Origin: Kiritimatiellia bacterium | Lineage (GTDB): Bacteria > Verrucomicrobiota > Kiritimatiellia > RFP12 > UBA1067 | Reading direction: 5' to 3' | Length of the DNA: 7,288 nt | Assembly (NCBI GenBank): GCA_017629455.1 | Contig: JAGBXE010000035.1 | Coordinates: forward strand, 1-7,288 | Shown: positions 1 through 6,843 of the stretch, in pieces | Position numbering within the stretch: position 1 is the stretch's first letter | How the letters are laid out: each line of letters starts with the position of its first letter | The notes under the pieces: model-generated | Database searches by the model: none | Seen by the model: only the letters and a program-made list of their open reading frames with translations | What the model was told of the DNA's origin: nothing | Position numbers and translations under genes: made by a program

Positions 1-6
1 ATCCAC

Positions 7-36
7 AAAAAGAGCGCGGCAAATTGTTGCCGCGCT
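7..36 (-). terminator. Rho-independent terminator of the beta-helix operon
   Basis: A perfect 10-bp stem (13-22 pairs with 27-36; arms agcgcggcaa and ttgccgcgct) closes a four-base loop. Read on the minus strand it is followed by C and then five T (positions 12 to 7), the layout of an intrinsic terminator. It lies 28 bases beyond the stop codon of the 583-residue gene, so it should end the minus-strand operon. On the plus strand only three T follow, so it is much weaker in that direction. Confidence 0.9.
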
Positions 37-64
37 TTATGATAAGTAAACTTGATAAGATTTC

Positions 65-1816
65 TTACCAGTATTTTTCAGGCGTAAGGAAGAAGTAACC
101 TTGGACGCCAGCTAAATCAATCTTAAAGTCTTCGAATGTGCCGCGCTTGGGGCGGTACATTTCGAATTGCCAAAGCCCAGGGGCAGGTTTCTTGCTTGAG
201 ATGTAAGCCTTCCAGCCTTCAACTTCCGCGTCTTCCCATACTGTCTTGCCATTAGGATCATTAAGCTTTACGCCGACGAGTTCGCCGCCGCCGGAGCCTG
301 ATGCATAGACGGCAAATTTGCCGTTGCCAGCAGGAACGGAAATCCATGCTGTCGAAATGGATGCTAGGCCATCACGCCAATCATTTGTAACATCGGCAGC
401 GATTGGTACATCGGTTGAATTTAATGCAAACGCGCGCCTGCCGACATCAACAATCATTGTGTAGAAGCCAGCCTTAGGTACGGTAAAGGTGATAGCTTCT
501 GTTTTTTCGCCTGGCATTTTGGCAGTAGCAACTTCTAAGCCTTTTTCGTTACGTATTGAAATTGCCTTAGTGGCAACTGGATATTTGCCAAGCTTTATCT
601 GATAGCCTGAGAGGTTGATCTCTTTAGCTTTATCGGCGTAGAATGAATACCGTACAACGTTGCGGAATTTGAGAGCCTTAATTTTGACGGATTTCCCAGG
701 CGTTTTATCGACCACTTTTGCAGAAGGGCTAACTTTAAGTCTCTCGTCGGGCAACTCGTTGGCGCGTGAAGAGGCGAGAGGAAAGTTTTGCCACATCCAA
801 TCGGGAGTCATGTTTATTGATTTTTCGCCCCTGACGCCCACGCAGCCTTTAACGTTGAACTTGGTTGTCGAAGGGCGCACAATTGCTAGCCCGAAGAAAC
901 TGCCGCGAGGATTCTTAAATGAGCAGTTGTTAAGATTAACGACCCCTGAGACGTAGCCGCTATTTTTCAAGTTCTCGCCGTTGAAACGGAATGAGCAAGA
1001 ATCATTTTCGCTAGTGCAGTTCTCAAGCGTTACCGAAATAGCAGGGGAGTTGGATATCATCGACATAAACGCTAATTCGTAGCCACTGCCGCGGTTTCCG
1101 AATGTGCGGCAATCGCGCAGAATGGCATTGCGCACAGGTTCGTCGGCCTTGTTTGGCTCGAAGTCGATGCCTGCCATGGGTAACGCCCCGGCCGTGTTCG
1201 ACATTACGCAACGTTCCATCAAAAGGCCGTCTACCGTGATTACGGAAATGCCTTGGCGCAGGTTTGCATCCATTGTGCAGTCTTTTATAGTGACGTTTCG
1301 GCAAGGCCCGTAAACAGGATTTCCATACGCATTGCCAACATATACGCCATCGCCGCCAGATTCACGCATTGTCATATTTAAGAGCGTCACGTTAACGCAT
1401 GAAAGAAGGTTTAACGTGTGGCGCCATTCTGCACGCTTGTACGGAGGCTTTCTGTAGTCTTCGCGGCGCATGCGCAGCGTGCCGCCCGTACCAAGTCCGC
1501 GGATAGTGACGTTAGTCGCGGCGACGAATGATAGAAGGGCATCGTACTGGCCTAAAAAGCTGCCTTCCTTTGCAAGTATTTCGGCGCCGTCTTCAAAGAT
1601 GATTTCCGTATTGGAGCGTCCGAATAGTGGGTTTGTCACCCAAGGCGTCGCTTGTTTGTCGACAATAATTTTTTCAGCTCCCGAATCTAAAGCTGCCTGC
1701 AAAAAGCGCGTTGAGTCGGCGCTGTCGAAACCAAAGCTTGAAACTTTGACGCTCTTAGCGTATGCTCCTGTTGTGATTGCGGCGGCAGTTAGCGCTAAAA
1801 TTGAAATCTTATTCAT
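65..1816 (-). CDS. Secreted right-handed parallel beta-helix protein with C-terminal beta-sandwich domains (583 aa)
   Basis: This is an exported protein of the pectate-lyase-like beta-helix superfamily, probably acting on or binding a polysaccharide outside the cytoplasm; no specific reaction can be assigned. Residues 1-20 form a signal peptide (MNKISILALTAAAITTGAYA) with a likely signal peptidase I site after AYA. Residues about 60-335 hold beta-helix coils with recurring 'NVTI..C' rungs (103-106, 141-144, 174-180). Conserved-looking polar segments are RMRREDY (115-121), GGDGVYVG (154-161), RQGISV (187-192) and GIDFEPN (216-222); their acidic and basic residues are candidate catalytic or metal ligands. 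Residues about 375-475 resemble a PPC-type beta-sandwich, and 484-583 a second sandwich ending in KYW. The ATG at 1816 lies 27 bases after the stop of the upstream gene, with only a weak purine tract (AAAAGAAAG, 1828-1836, 11 bases upstream) as ribosome site, so coupled expression with that gene is likely. A hydrolase, a lyase and a non-catalytic binding protein all remain possible. Confidence 0.9.
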   Translation of the reverse strand: MNKISILALTAAAITTGAYAKSVKVSSFGFDSADSTRFLQAALDSGAEKIIVDKQATPWVTNPLFGRSNTEIIFEDGAEILAKEGSFLGQYDALLSFVAATNVTIRGLGTGGTLRMRREDYRKPPYKRAEWRHTLNLLSCVNVTLLNMTMRESGGDGVYVGNAYGNPVYGPCRNVTIKDCTMDANLRQGISVITVDGLLMERCVMSNTAGALPMAGIDFEPNKADEPVRNAILRDCRTFGNRGSGYELAFMSMISNSPAISVTLENCTSENDSCSFRFNGENLKNSGYVSGVVNLNNCSFKNPRGSFFGLAIVRPSTTKFNVKGCVGVRGEKSINMTPDWMWQNFPLASSRANELPDERLKVSPSAKVVDKTPGKSVKIKALKFRNVVRYSFYADKAKEINLSGYQIKLGKYPVATKAISIRNEKGLEVATAKMPGEKTEAITFTVPKAGFYTMIVDVGRRAFALNSTDVPIAADVTNDWRDGLASISTAWISVPAGNGKFAVYASGSGGGELVGVKLNDPNGKTVWEDAEVEGWKAYISSKKPAPGLWQFEMYRPKRGTFEDFKIDLAGVQGYFFLTPEKYW

Positions 1817-1843
1817 TATTGATTTTACTTTCTTTTAGATGTT

Positions 1844-4800
1844 TTACCTTATGATAATCATATAACCAGGTTTGTTTACGATTGTGTCGATTGTTGCGGC
1901 AGCATTTCCGTTGTATGCAAATGTCAGATTTGAAGGCGTTTTGATTTTGTATATGGTGTCTTGGGTAATTGTTTCATCGTTCTGCCCGCCGGTAGCGAAG
2001 AGCTCGCCTTCTGGAACTAACACGGCTACACCCTTAATCCCCTTGCCGTCAACCGATAATGAAATAGCCTCTCCGTTGGGGATAGTTACTTTGCCGTCTT
2101 CAGCCTTAACCATTGGCGAGGCATAGGTGACGTGAGAGGTGTTGCCTATTGCTTGGGAGTAGTGTTTGCGCCAGTCGTATTCGAACGGCCCTATGTCGAC
2201 GGTTGCGTTGTACACGCGTTGTGATTTGTCAATGTCGAACTCGCCGCCCAGGTAAGCATATTCTGTCGCGCCAGCATCTACAAGAAATGACGTGCGCGAT
2301 TTGAATTTGTATGTTTCATCGTCGAGTTCGGCATAGATGTTGGCAATCGTCGTTTGTATGCAGTTTTGCGGGTGGAAGTAAGTAGCGCCTGCGCTATTGG
2401 CTGTTGAAACATACACGCAGTTTGATGGGTAGAAGTTGACTGCAGGGCGGAACAAGGCTGTACAGATAATGTTGTTGGCAAAAGGTTTAGTTGTGTTTGG
2501 TACAATGCCATAGCCGTTTTTAGTGCCGTCAATTTTAAATGACTTATCTTCAATAAGACAGCCAACAACTTCGCCTATGTCTTGCAGCATGAACGAGCCG
2601 AACGCGCGGCCGAATATGCAATTATGGCTGTTAGCTCCCGTCGCCGTATTGTAACTCATTAAATGTGCTGATTTGTCAGGGCCATAATTATCGAAGAATT
2701 TGCATCGGCGGAACGTTCCGCCTGTTGCCGCACCGCCGCGGCACGCCTTGTTGCTCGTAAAATTGCAATCTTCGAAAATAACTTCGGATGAGGCAATAAC
2801 TCCTCCGCCATGGCAGTCAAGGTCGGCACTTGATGGTTTGCGGTAGTAAGTATGACCATAACGGAAAGTAATGCCGCGTACTGTGGCGCCTGAATTGATG
2901 AGGTAAGCGCATCGTACGGCGCCAGGGCCCAGGTTCATGGAATAGTCAGTGTATGTTGGGTTTGGAGATTGAGCGCCTTCAATAAATGTTTTATCGGCTC
3001 CTTCGTCGCCAACTAGGGTGATTGCTTTTGATACAACAACTCGATTAGAGATATTAACAGAGCCTGAGCTCATAAGCCCATTTGAGTAGACGCCTTCGGC
3101 TAGGTGAACAATGTCGCCTGCGAGAAGTGCTGTAGCCATAGCAGCTGCCAGCGTTTTCTTTGCGCTCTCGGGGGTGAAGCCGGTACTGTTGTCATTGCCA
3201 GTTGAGGCGTTTAGATACCAGTTTGTGCCGAAGACGAATTTAATGCCGCTGTCGGATACGCCTATTTGAGCTGCTGCGTCGTAAGTGAAACTGGCAATGT
3301 TGGTTTCGGTCGGGACGCCATTAGTTTCAAAGCCAATGGGCGGGCGTATGAAGTTTGAAGCTGTCCACGTAACAGATTCGCCTTTTTCAAGGGTTATTTC
3401 GCCTTCGGGCGATATCGTGCAGTAGTCGGACTTGGGTGAGGACACTACCTGCAATACATCTTGCACAGCGCCTGCAAGCGGTTTTCCGTTAAAGAACAAT
3501 TGTTTATTGCCGTTAACATCAAGCGTGTAGTGTTCCCAGAAATTATCGTCGAAAATACCAACCGAAAGTGCAGGAGATGTTGTTTTGACCCTAAAGTCAC
3601 CGTTTAACTCGTCCTTAAATTGAGGTGATTGGATTGAATTCCCTTTGTCGGCATGTTCTCCGTATATTTTGTCAAATCCGTGGAGAACACAGCCGCCAGT
3701 GCAGTTTGTTGAGGCGGAGCCTATAGTTATTTTGCCATATTCTCTCGCTATGCAGTTTGTGGCCATTGTTCCGCTTGCTATTGCACCTTTGGACCCTTCG
3801 GGAGCATATACCGTGCAATGCCATAAGCGGTTCTCTGCCCGGATTACTCCGTTATTGTTGTCAAAAAGACATCCGTGGCAAGTAGTGTAAAAAGTAAGCC
3901 CGTTACCGGCGGTGCATCCGGTTATACGTGTGCGATGTAGGTCTATTCGCTTGGAGCTGTCCGGGCCATAAGCGGCAGCGCCACGATAGGCAGATCCATT
4001 AGTGATTGTGCAGTCTAATATGGAAAGCGACCCGTATACTGCGCCTCCTAGCTGGCTGGCGGACGATCCTGTGCCATCACCGCTTCCGAATGCACAAGCC
4101 CCGTTGGCGAGCGTAAAGCCCTGCAAGGCGCAATCGTAGCCATTGATGTATGCGCAACGTTCAGCGTTTGGACCACGTCCGTCGCCAGCTGGGCCTTGAG
4201 GATCGTGGCGGCCGAAGATTGTAGTATTGTCTCGCCCGGCACCTTTGATTCGGATGCGTTTTGTTGTGATGGCTATTCTGTTTAATACGCCTCCTTCTAC
4301 TTTGCCGCCTTCGGTGTAGTCGCCAGGAGCGGCATAAATAACAGCCATTGTTTTATCGTAAGATTGCCAACTTGAGTTAGGGGCTGTTGAGGCGGCTTTT
4401 TGAAGCGTCTTGAATGGTGTCGAAGAGGTAAGGCCATCGTTTTCGTCGGAGCCTAAAGGATCTACGTAGTAGATATTGGATGTTGCTTTAACTGAGTTGG
4501 TGATAGTCATGCATGTATCGGGTGGGGGCATAAATGAGACAGAATCGTCCATTGAAGGGAATAGTAACTTGCCAGCATGAAGGTAACTGTAGAGGGCTTT
4601 ACCCTCTGATATGTTAGCCTTAAAGGTCCATTGCGCTTGTCGCTCTGTCGAGTGCGCGTATGAGTTAGGGAATTGAACTGATTTGCCGTTAAGAACGCCT
4701 GGGGCGGCAAACAGAACGGCGCCCGTGGCAGGTGTTTTTGTCTTTTGGAAGCAGCCTGCTTGGATTGCGCCTTCTTTCGGAATTTCGTTTCCTTCAATGT

Positions 4801-5842
4801 CGATGTATGGATCGATGGGTTCTGGAAGGCCAAGGTTGCTAAGGTGTGTAGGGTCACCCATCCCAACAGCGTCAGCACCGCTTACTAGGTGGTAGTCGCC
4901 CATGGCTGATGCGAAGAACTGTAGCTTCGGCGGGTTTATGGCTGAAACTTCATCTGCCTGCATGTTTCTTGTGTTAAGCTTGTCGAATTTAAGTACAGTG
5001 TTAGTTACTGTTATATTGCCAGTGGAAGTTGATAGATAACCATTGCCGTTGCCTAGAACTGGCGTTTCTACGCAGTTAAAGAGGCGTGCGCCCACGTGGG
5101 CGTACTGCGAAATATTGTTGGCAAGCGTGCAGTTGTAGAAGTCGGACGTGCCAGCATCGGTTATGTAGCCATTAGTGTTAGCATTTCCATTGCCGACGAT
5201 AAGGCAGTTTATGGCGACAATATTGCGCGCAAGGTTGCCGCTTGTGCCGTAGTTTGAGAGGAATTTACACCTAACGGCAGTAACGTATCTTACTGCGCCG
5301 CCGCGGTTGCCAGTACAGTTGGTTACTACGCAATCGACCAAGTAGAAATTGTTGCCGACATTAGATGTTTTCGTTGCGCCGCCTGCCCAAGAATGGTAGA
5401 CATCGATTCCAGATGTGTGGCCTGCTCCATCGGCGAGGGTGAAGCCCTCAACAATCGCGTCATTTACGCCGAGAACGCACCTTATCGCCCCAGTTCCGAT
5501 TCCGCCGGTAGTAGGGTCGTGGCGGCCGAGGATAATAGTTTTTGCTGCACCGTCTCGTGAGCGCAATCTAATAGGCTTATTTACGTATACGCGATTGGTA
5601 TAGCCGTAGCCGTCTAAAGCCCATTCATTAGTGTATACGCCAGGCAGGACCGTAACAATGTCGCCATCGGATGCATGTCCAATGGCTGTTTTAATTGTGC
5701 GGAAAGCCGTCTGCTCTGTTCTTCCGTCGCCAGAATTATTTTCTTTCGTCATATCGACGAACCATTCATCGGCGAATGCGGATATAGTTATAGATAATGC
5801 GACAATGGCCACAACGGGGCGCATAAATCCATTTAAGCGCAT
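1844..5842 (-). CDS. Large secreted protein with three tandem beta-helix (choice-of-anchor Q-like) modules (1332 aa)
   Basis: The start is placed at the ATG at 5842, because AGGAG lies 8 bases upstream and the product then begins with a signal peptide (MRLNGFMRPVVAIVALSITI, continuing to SAFA, cleavage before DEW). The frame is open from a TTG at 5860, but that TTG would put the ribosome site inside the coding region. The mature protein contains three similar modules at about residues 27-364, 458-794 and 875-1224. Each opens with an aromatic strand plus a GxDxxxG-like loop, then a 'PGVY/GDY' turn, 'NR.....I.......T.I.G', 'RC.......GFTL..G', 'RGGA' and cysteine-rich beta-helix rungs. Each closes with a segment like the end of choice-of-anchor Q domains (VDIGPFEY at about 1215 in module 3). 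Between and after the modules are beta-rich linkers of 80-110 residues. No LPXTG, PEP-CTERM or T9SS signal is seen at the C-terminus (PGYMIIIR). Function is unknown; an extracellular adhesin or glycan-binding or glycan-cleaving role is inference. It is the first gene of an operon with the 583-residue beta-helix gene. Confidence 0.92.
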   Translation of the reverse strand: MRLNGFMRPVVAIVALSITISAFADEWFVDMTKENNSGDGRTEQTAFRTIKTAIGHASDGDIVTVLPGVYTNEWALDGYGYTNRVYVNKPIRLRSRDGAAKTIILGRHDPTTGGIGTGAIRCVLGVNDAIVEGFTLADGAGHTSGIDVYHSWAGGATKTSNVGNNFYLVDCVVTNCTGNRGGAVRYVTAVRCKFLSNYGTSGNLARNIVAINCLIVGNGNANTNGYITDAGTSDFYNCTLANNISQYAHVGARLFNCVETPVLGNGNGYLSTSTGNITVTNTVLKFDKLNTRNMQADEVSAINPPKLQFFASAMGDYHLVSGADAVGMGDPTHLSNLGLPEPIDPYIDIEGNEIPKEGAIQAGCFQKTKTPATGAVLFAAPGVLNGKSVQFPNSYAHSTERQAQWTFKANISEGKALYSYLHAGKLLFPSMDDSVSFMPPPDTCMTITNSVKATSNIYYVDPLGSDENDGLTSSTPFKTLQKAASTAPNSSWQSYDKTMAVIYAAPGDYTEGGKVEGGVLNRIAITTKRIRIKGAGRDNTTIFGRHDPQGPAGDGRGPNAERCAYINGYDCALQGFTLANGACAFGSGDGTGSSASQLGGAVYGSLSILDCTITNGSAYRGAAAYGPDSSKRIDLHRTRITGCTAGNGLTFYTTCHGCLFDNNNGVIRAENRLWHCTVYAPEGSKGAIASGTMATNCIAREYGKITIGSASTNCTGGCVLHGFDKIYGEHADKGNSIQSPQFKDELNGDFRVKTTSPALSVGIFDDNFWEHYTLDVNGNKQLFFNGKPLAGAVQDVLQVVSSPKSDYCTISPEGEITLEKGESVTWTASNFIRPPIGFETNGVPTETNIASFTYDAAAQIGVSDSGIKFVFGTNWYLNASTGNDNSTGFTPESAKKTLAAAMATALLAGDIVHLAEGVYSNGLMSSGSVNISNRVVVSKAITLVGDEGADKTFIEGAQSPNPTYTDYSMNLGPGAVRCAYLINSGATVRGITFRYGHTYYRKPSSADLDCHGGGVIASSEVIFEDCNFTSNKACRGGAATGGTFRRCKFFDNYGPDKSAHLMSYNTATGANSHNCIFGRAFGSFMLQDIGEVVGCLIEDKSFKIDGTKNGYGIVPNTTKPFANNIICTALFRPAVNFYPSNCVYVSTANSAGATYFHPQNCIQTTIANIYAELDDETYKFKSRTSFLVDAGATEYAYLGGEFDIDKSQRVYNATVDIGPFEYDWRKHYSQAIGNTSHVTYASPMVKAEDGKVTIPNGEAISLSVDGKGIKGVAVLVPEGELFATGGQNDETITQDTIYKIKTPSNLTFAYNGNAAATIDTIVNKPGYMIIIR
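2171..3220 (-). repeat. Beta-helix module 3 of the 1332-aa protein
   Basis: Residues 875-1224. Landmarks are WYLNASTGNDNSTGFTPESA (875-894), LAEGVY (914-919), the segment starting VVVSKAITLVGDEGADKT (935-952), RCAY (977-980), RGITFRYGHT (989-998), RGGAATGG (1035-1042) and the closing FDIDKSQRVYNATVDIGPFE (1202-1221). It is the most diverged copy at the GRHDP position (EGAQSP) but has the clearest choice-of-anchor Q-type ending. Confidence 0.8.
3461..4471 (-). repeat. Beta-helix module 2 of the 1332-aa protein
   Basis: Residues 458-794. Landmarks are YYVDPLGSDENDGLTSSTPF (458-477), AAPGDY (504-509), IFGRHDP (542-548), ERCAY (561-565), QGFTLANGAC (574-583), YRGAAAYG (619-626) and the closing GDFRVKTTSPALSVG (748-762) followed by LDVNGNKQ. 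Its start is 431 residues after that of module 1. The third-strand 'RGGA' is RGAA here. Confidence 0.8.
4751..5764 (-). repeat. Beta-helix module 1 of the 1332-aa protein
   Basis: Residues 27-364. Landmarks are WFVDMTKENNSGDGRTEQTA (27-46), VLPGVY (65-70), ILGRHDPTTGG (104-114), RCVL (121-124), EGFTLADGAG (132-141), RGGAV (180-184), and a closing segment GDYHLVSGADAVGMGD (315-330) with IDIEGNEI (347-354). The GRHDP motif is identical to that in module 2. Confidence 0.8.
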
Positions 5843-5850
5843 AATTTTAG

Positions 5851-5855
5851 CTCCT
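5851..5855 (-). promoter_or_regulatory. Ribosome-binding site that fixes the start of the 1332-aa protein
   Basis: On the minus strand AGGAG is followed by ctaaaatt and then ATG at 5842, an 8-base spacing. This favours the ATG over the in-frame TTG at 5860, which lies upstream of the site and has no ribosome site of its own. Confidence 0.85.
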
Positions 5856-5861
5856 ATCAAT

Positions 5862-5880
5862 GTTTGCTAGAATTATACCA
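5862..5880 (-). promoter_or_regulatory. Extended -10 promoter of the beta-helix operon
   Basis: The minus strand reads TGGTATAAT (5880-5872), a perfect extended -10 (TGn plus TATAAT), followed by TCTAGCAAAC. The start site is expected near 5865, giving a leader of about 23 bases that contains the AGGAG site. No convincing -35 lies 16-18 bases upstream, as is usual for extended -10 promoters. The element is nearly duplicated at the divergent regulator promoter (6035-6053). Confidence 0.75.
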
Positions 5881-5949
5881 AAATCTAATGTAAAACGAGA
5901 GAGAGAACCTTACTTTATGATGCGGCAGGAATGGCGAAAAAGAAATGGC

Positions 5950-5973
5950 ATTTTGTTGTTGTTCCAACAAAAT
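5950..5973. promoter_or_regulatory. 9-bp inverted repeat in the divergent intergenic region, candidate operator
   Basis: The arms attttgttg (5950-5958) and caacaaaat (5965-5973) are perfect inverse complements around six bases. The centre (about 5961) is roughly 96 bases upstream of the inferred minus-strand start site and 88 bases upstream of the plus-strand one, nearly the midpoint. A dimeric activator such as the adjacent Crp/Fnr protein could bind here, but the repeat does not match the TTGAT-N4-ATCAA or TGTGA-N6-TCACA consensus. A shorter overlapping pairing (gttg/caac) is also possible. Confidence 0.4.
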
Positions 5974-6034
5974 ATAATAATTCCTATATTGCGTTTAATA
6001 TGAAAAGGGTATTATTCTTGCGTTTATCAAGAAA

Positions 6035-6053
6035 TGGTATAATCATTGCAAAC
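6035..6053 (+). promoter_or_regulatory. Extended -10 promoter of the Crp/Fnr gene
   Basis: TGGTATAAT (6035-6043) is a perfect extended -10, followed by CATTGCAAAC. The inferred start site, near 6050, leaves a 5' leader of about 16 bases before the ATG at 6066. No good -35 is present: TTGCGT (6018-6023) is only 14 bases upstream, and TTCTTG (6015-6020) at 17 bases is a poor match. Its position inside the upstream open extension of the gene argues that the extension is not translated. Confidence 0.75.
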
Positions 6054-6065
6054 AAGAACAATTCT

Positions 6066-6728
6066 ATGCATAGAAACCTTACTACACTGCCAGTAATGTG
6101 CAAACTTTTCGAAGGCATTCCTTCGGCAAAGATTAATGATCTTTTTTCGTATCTTGCAGTGCGCGAAGTTGCGCTAAAAAAAGGTGAGGTGCTTTTTAAT
6201 GCCGGTAGTAAAATTACCGATTTTGCCGTTATTCTTTCTGGGCGATTGGCGATATCGTCTTATGATGCCGACGGTCATCGTAAGATTTTAGAGCTTTTTG
6301 AGCCAATGGAGACGGTTGCGATTTCACTCGCGGTTGCTGCTATTCAGTCTGTTGCTATTACGGTTGAAGCGCGGCAAGATTCCGAAGTGATTTTATTTAA
6401 TGCCGATAAAGTCCTTCATTTATCAGGAAAGCCGAGTGAAGAACATTTAAGGCTGTTGCAGAATATAACGAGAGAACTTGCCCGTAAGACTGTGCTGTTG
6501 GGACGGAAAATGAGAATAATTTCAAGCCGCACAACATCTGATAGATTGATGAAATATCTGATTGAGGAATCTGTAAGAAGGGGCTCTAAAGAGTTTGAAA
6601 TTCCCTTTGATCGTCAGGCGTTGGCAGATTATCTTTGCGTGGAGCGTAGTGCACTTTCTGCCGAAATAAGTAAGCTTATTGATAAGGGAGTAATAGAGTC
6701 GCGGAAAAATCATTTTAAACTGTTGTAG
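6066..6728 (+). CDS. Crp/Fnr-family transcriptional regulator (220 aa)
   Basis: This is a cytoplasmic DNA-binding regulator. Residues about 13-116 form a cyclic-nucleotide-binding-type beta-roll, with KKGEVLFNAG (38-47) and FAVILSGRLAISSYDADG (53-70) as the typical strands and turn. Residues 124-150 are the long dimerisation helix. Residues about 156-220 form the winged helix-turn-helix, with DRQALADYLCVERSALSAEI (182-201) as the helix-turn-helix core and KNHFKLL as the last wing strand. The phosphate-binding cassette of true cAMP receptors (GE....RSA) is replaced by AISLAVAAIQ (85-94), and there is no FNR-type N-terminal cysteine cluster (only C12 and C191), so the signal is unlikely to be cAMP or an iron-sulfur cluster. 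The ATG at 6066 gives the usual family length and sits just after a strong promoter; the frame is open back to 5931 but that extension overlaps the promoter. The ribosome site is weak. It is divergent from the beta-helix operon, which suggests local control (inference). Confidence 0.93.
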   Translation: MHRNLTTLPVMCKLFEGIPSAKINDLFSYLAVREVALKKGEVLFNAGSKITDFAVILSGRLAISSYDADGHRKILELFEPMETVAISLAVAAIQSVAITVEARQDSEVILFNADKVLHLSGKPSEEHLRLLQNITRELARKTVLLGRKMRIISSRTTSDRLMKYLIEESVRRGSKEFEIPFDRQALADYLCVERSALSAEISKLIDKGVIESRKNHFKLL

Positions 6729-6754
6729 TTCCAACGGAAATCAATAAATGCTCA

Positions 6755-6783
6755 TTGTATTACTGTTGAAATAGGAGTATTAT
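6755..6783 (+). promoter_or_regulatory. Possible promoter of the small cysteine-rich gene
   Basis: TTGTAT (6755-6760) and TATTAT (6778-6783) are separated by 17 bases, a standard sigma-70-like layout with a weak -35 (3 of 6) and a good -10 (5 of 6). It would start transcription near 6790, leaving a leader of about 54 bases. No terminator is seen between the regulator stop (6728) and here, so read-through from the regulator is also possible. Confidence 0.45.
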
Positions 6784-6795
6784 CCCGCCGTCCAA

Positions 6796-6812
6796 CTGGA
6801 AATGGGTTCCAG
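6796..6812 (+). other. Small hairpin in the leader of the cysteine-rich gene
   Basis: The arms ctggaa (6796-6801) and ttccag (6807-6812) form a perfect 6-bp stem with a five-base loop. An outer pairing of cgcc (6786-6789) with ggcg (6813-6816) is possible across a bulge. It lies upstream of the ribosome-binding region and has no T-tract, so it is not a terminator. Any role in mRNA stability or control is speculative. Confidence 0.4.
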
Positions 6813-6843
6813 GGCGACAAAGTAAAAGGAAGTGAGGTAATCA

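Noticed and set aside
660..956. Plus-strand open frame of 98 codons antisense to the 583-aa gene
   Set aside because: No ribosome site, export signal or domain; it is explained by the opposite-strand coding sequence.
1470..1838. Plus-strand open frame of 122 codons antisense to the start of the 583-aa gene
   Set aside because: It is antisense to the well-supported signal peptide and beta-helix start, with no ribosome site or recognisable product.
4507..4878. Open frame of 123 codons on the minus strand inside the large beta-helix gene
   Set aside because: It overlaps the 1332-aa gene in another frame, has no domain, signal peptide or ribosome site, and its composition is that of a frame shadow.
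6017..6031. FNR-box-like sequence CTTGCGTTTATCAAG overlapping the regulator promoter
   Set aside because: Only one half-site (ATCAA) matches and the half-site spacing is three bases rather than four, so it is not a credible TTGAT-N4-ATCAA site, though weak autoregulation cannot be excluded.
5931..6065. Upstream in-frame extension of the Crp/Fnr gene (45 codons, ATG at 5931)
   Set aside because: It contains the extended -10 promoter and the 9-bp inverted repeat, would make the protein longer than the family norm, and the ATG at 5931 has AGGA directly adjacent rather than properly spaced.
6729..6739. TTCC-AAC-GGAA hairpin after the regulator stop codon as a terminator
   Set aside because: Only four base pairs and no T-tract; too weak to be called.
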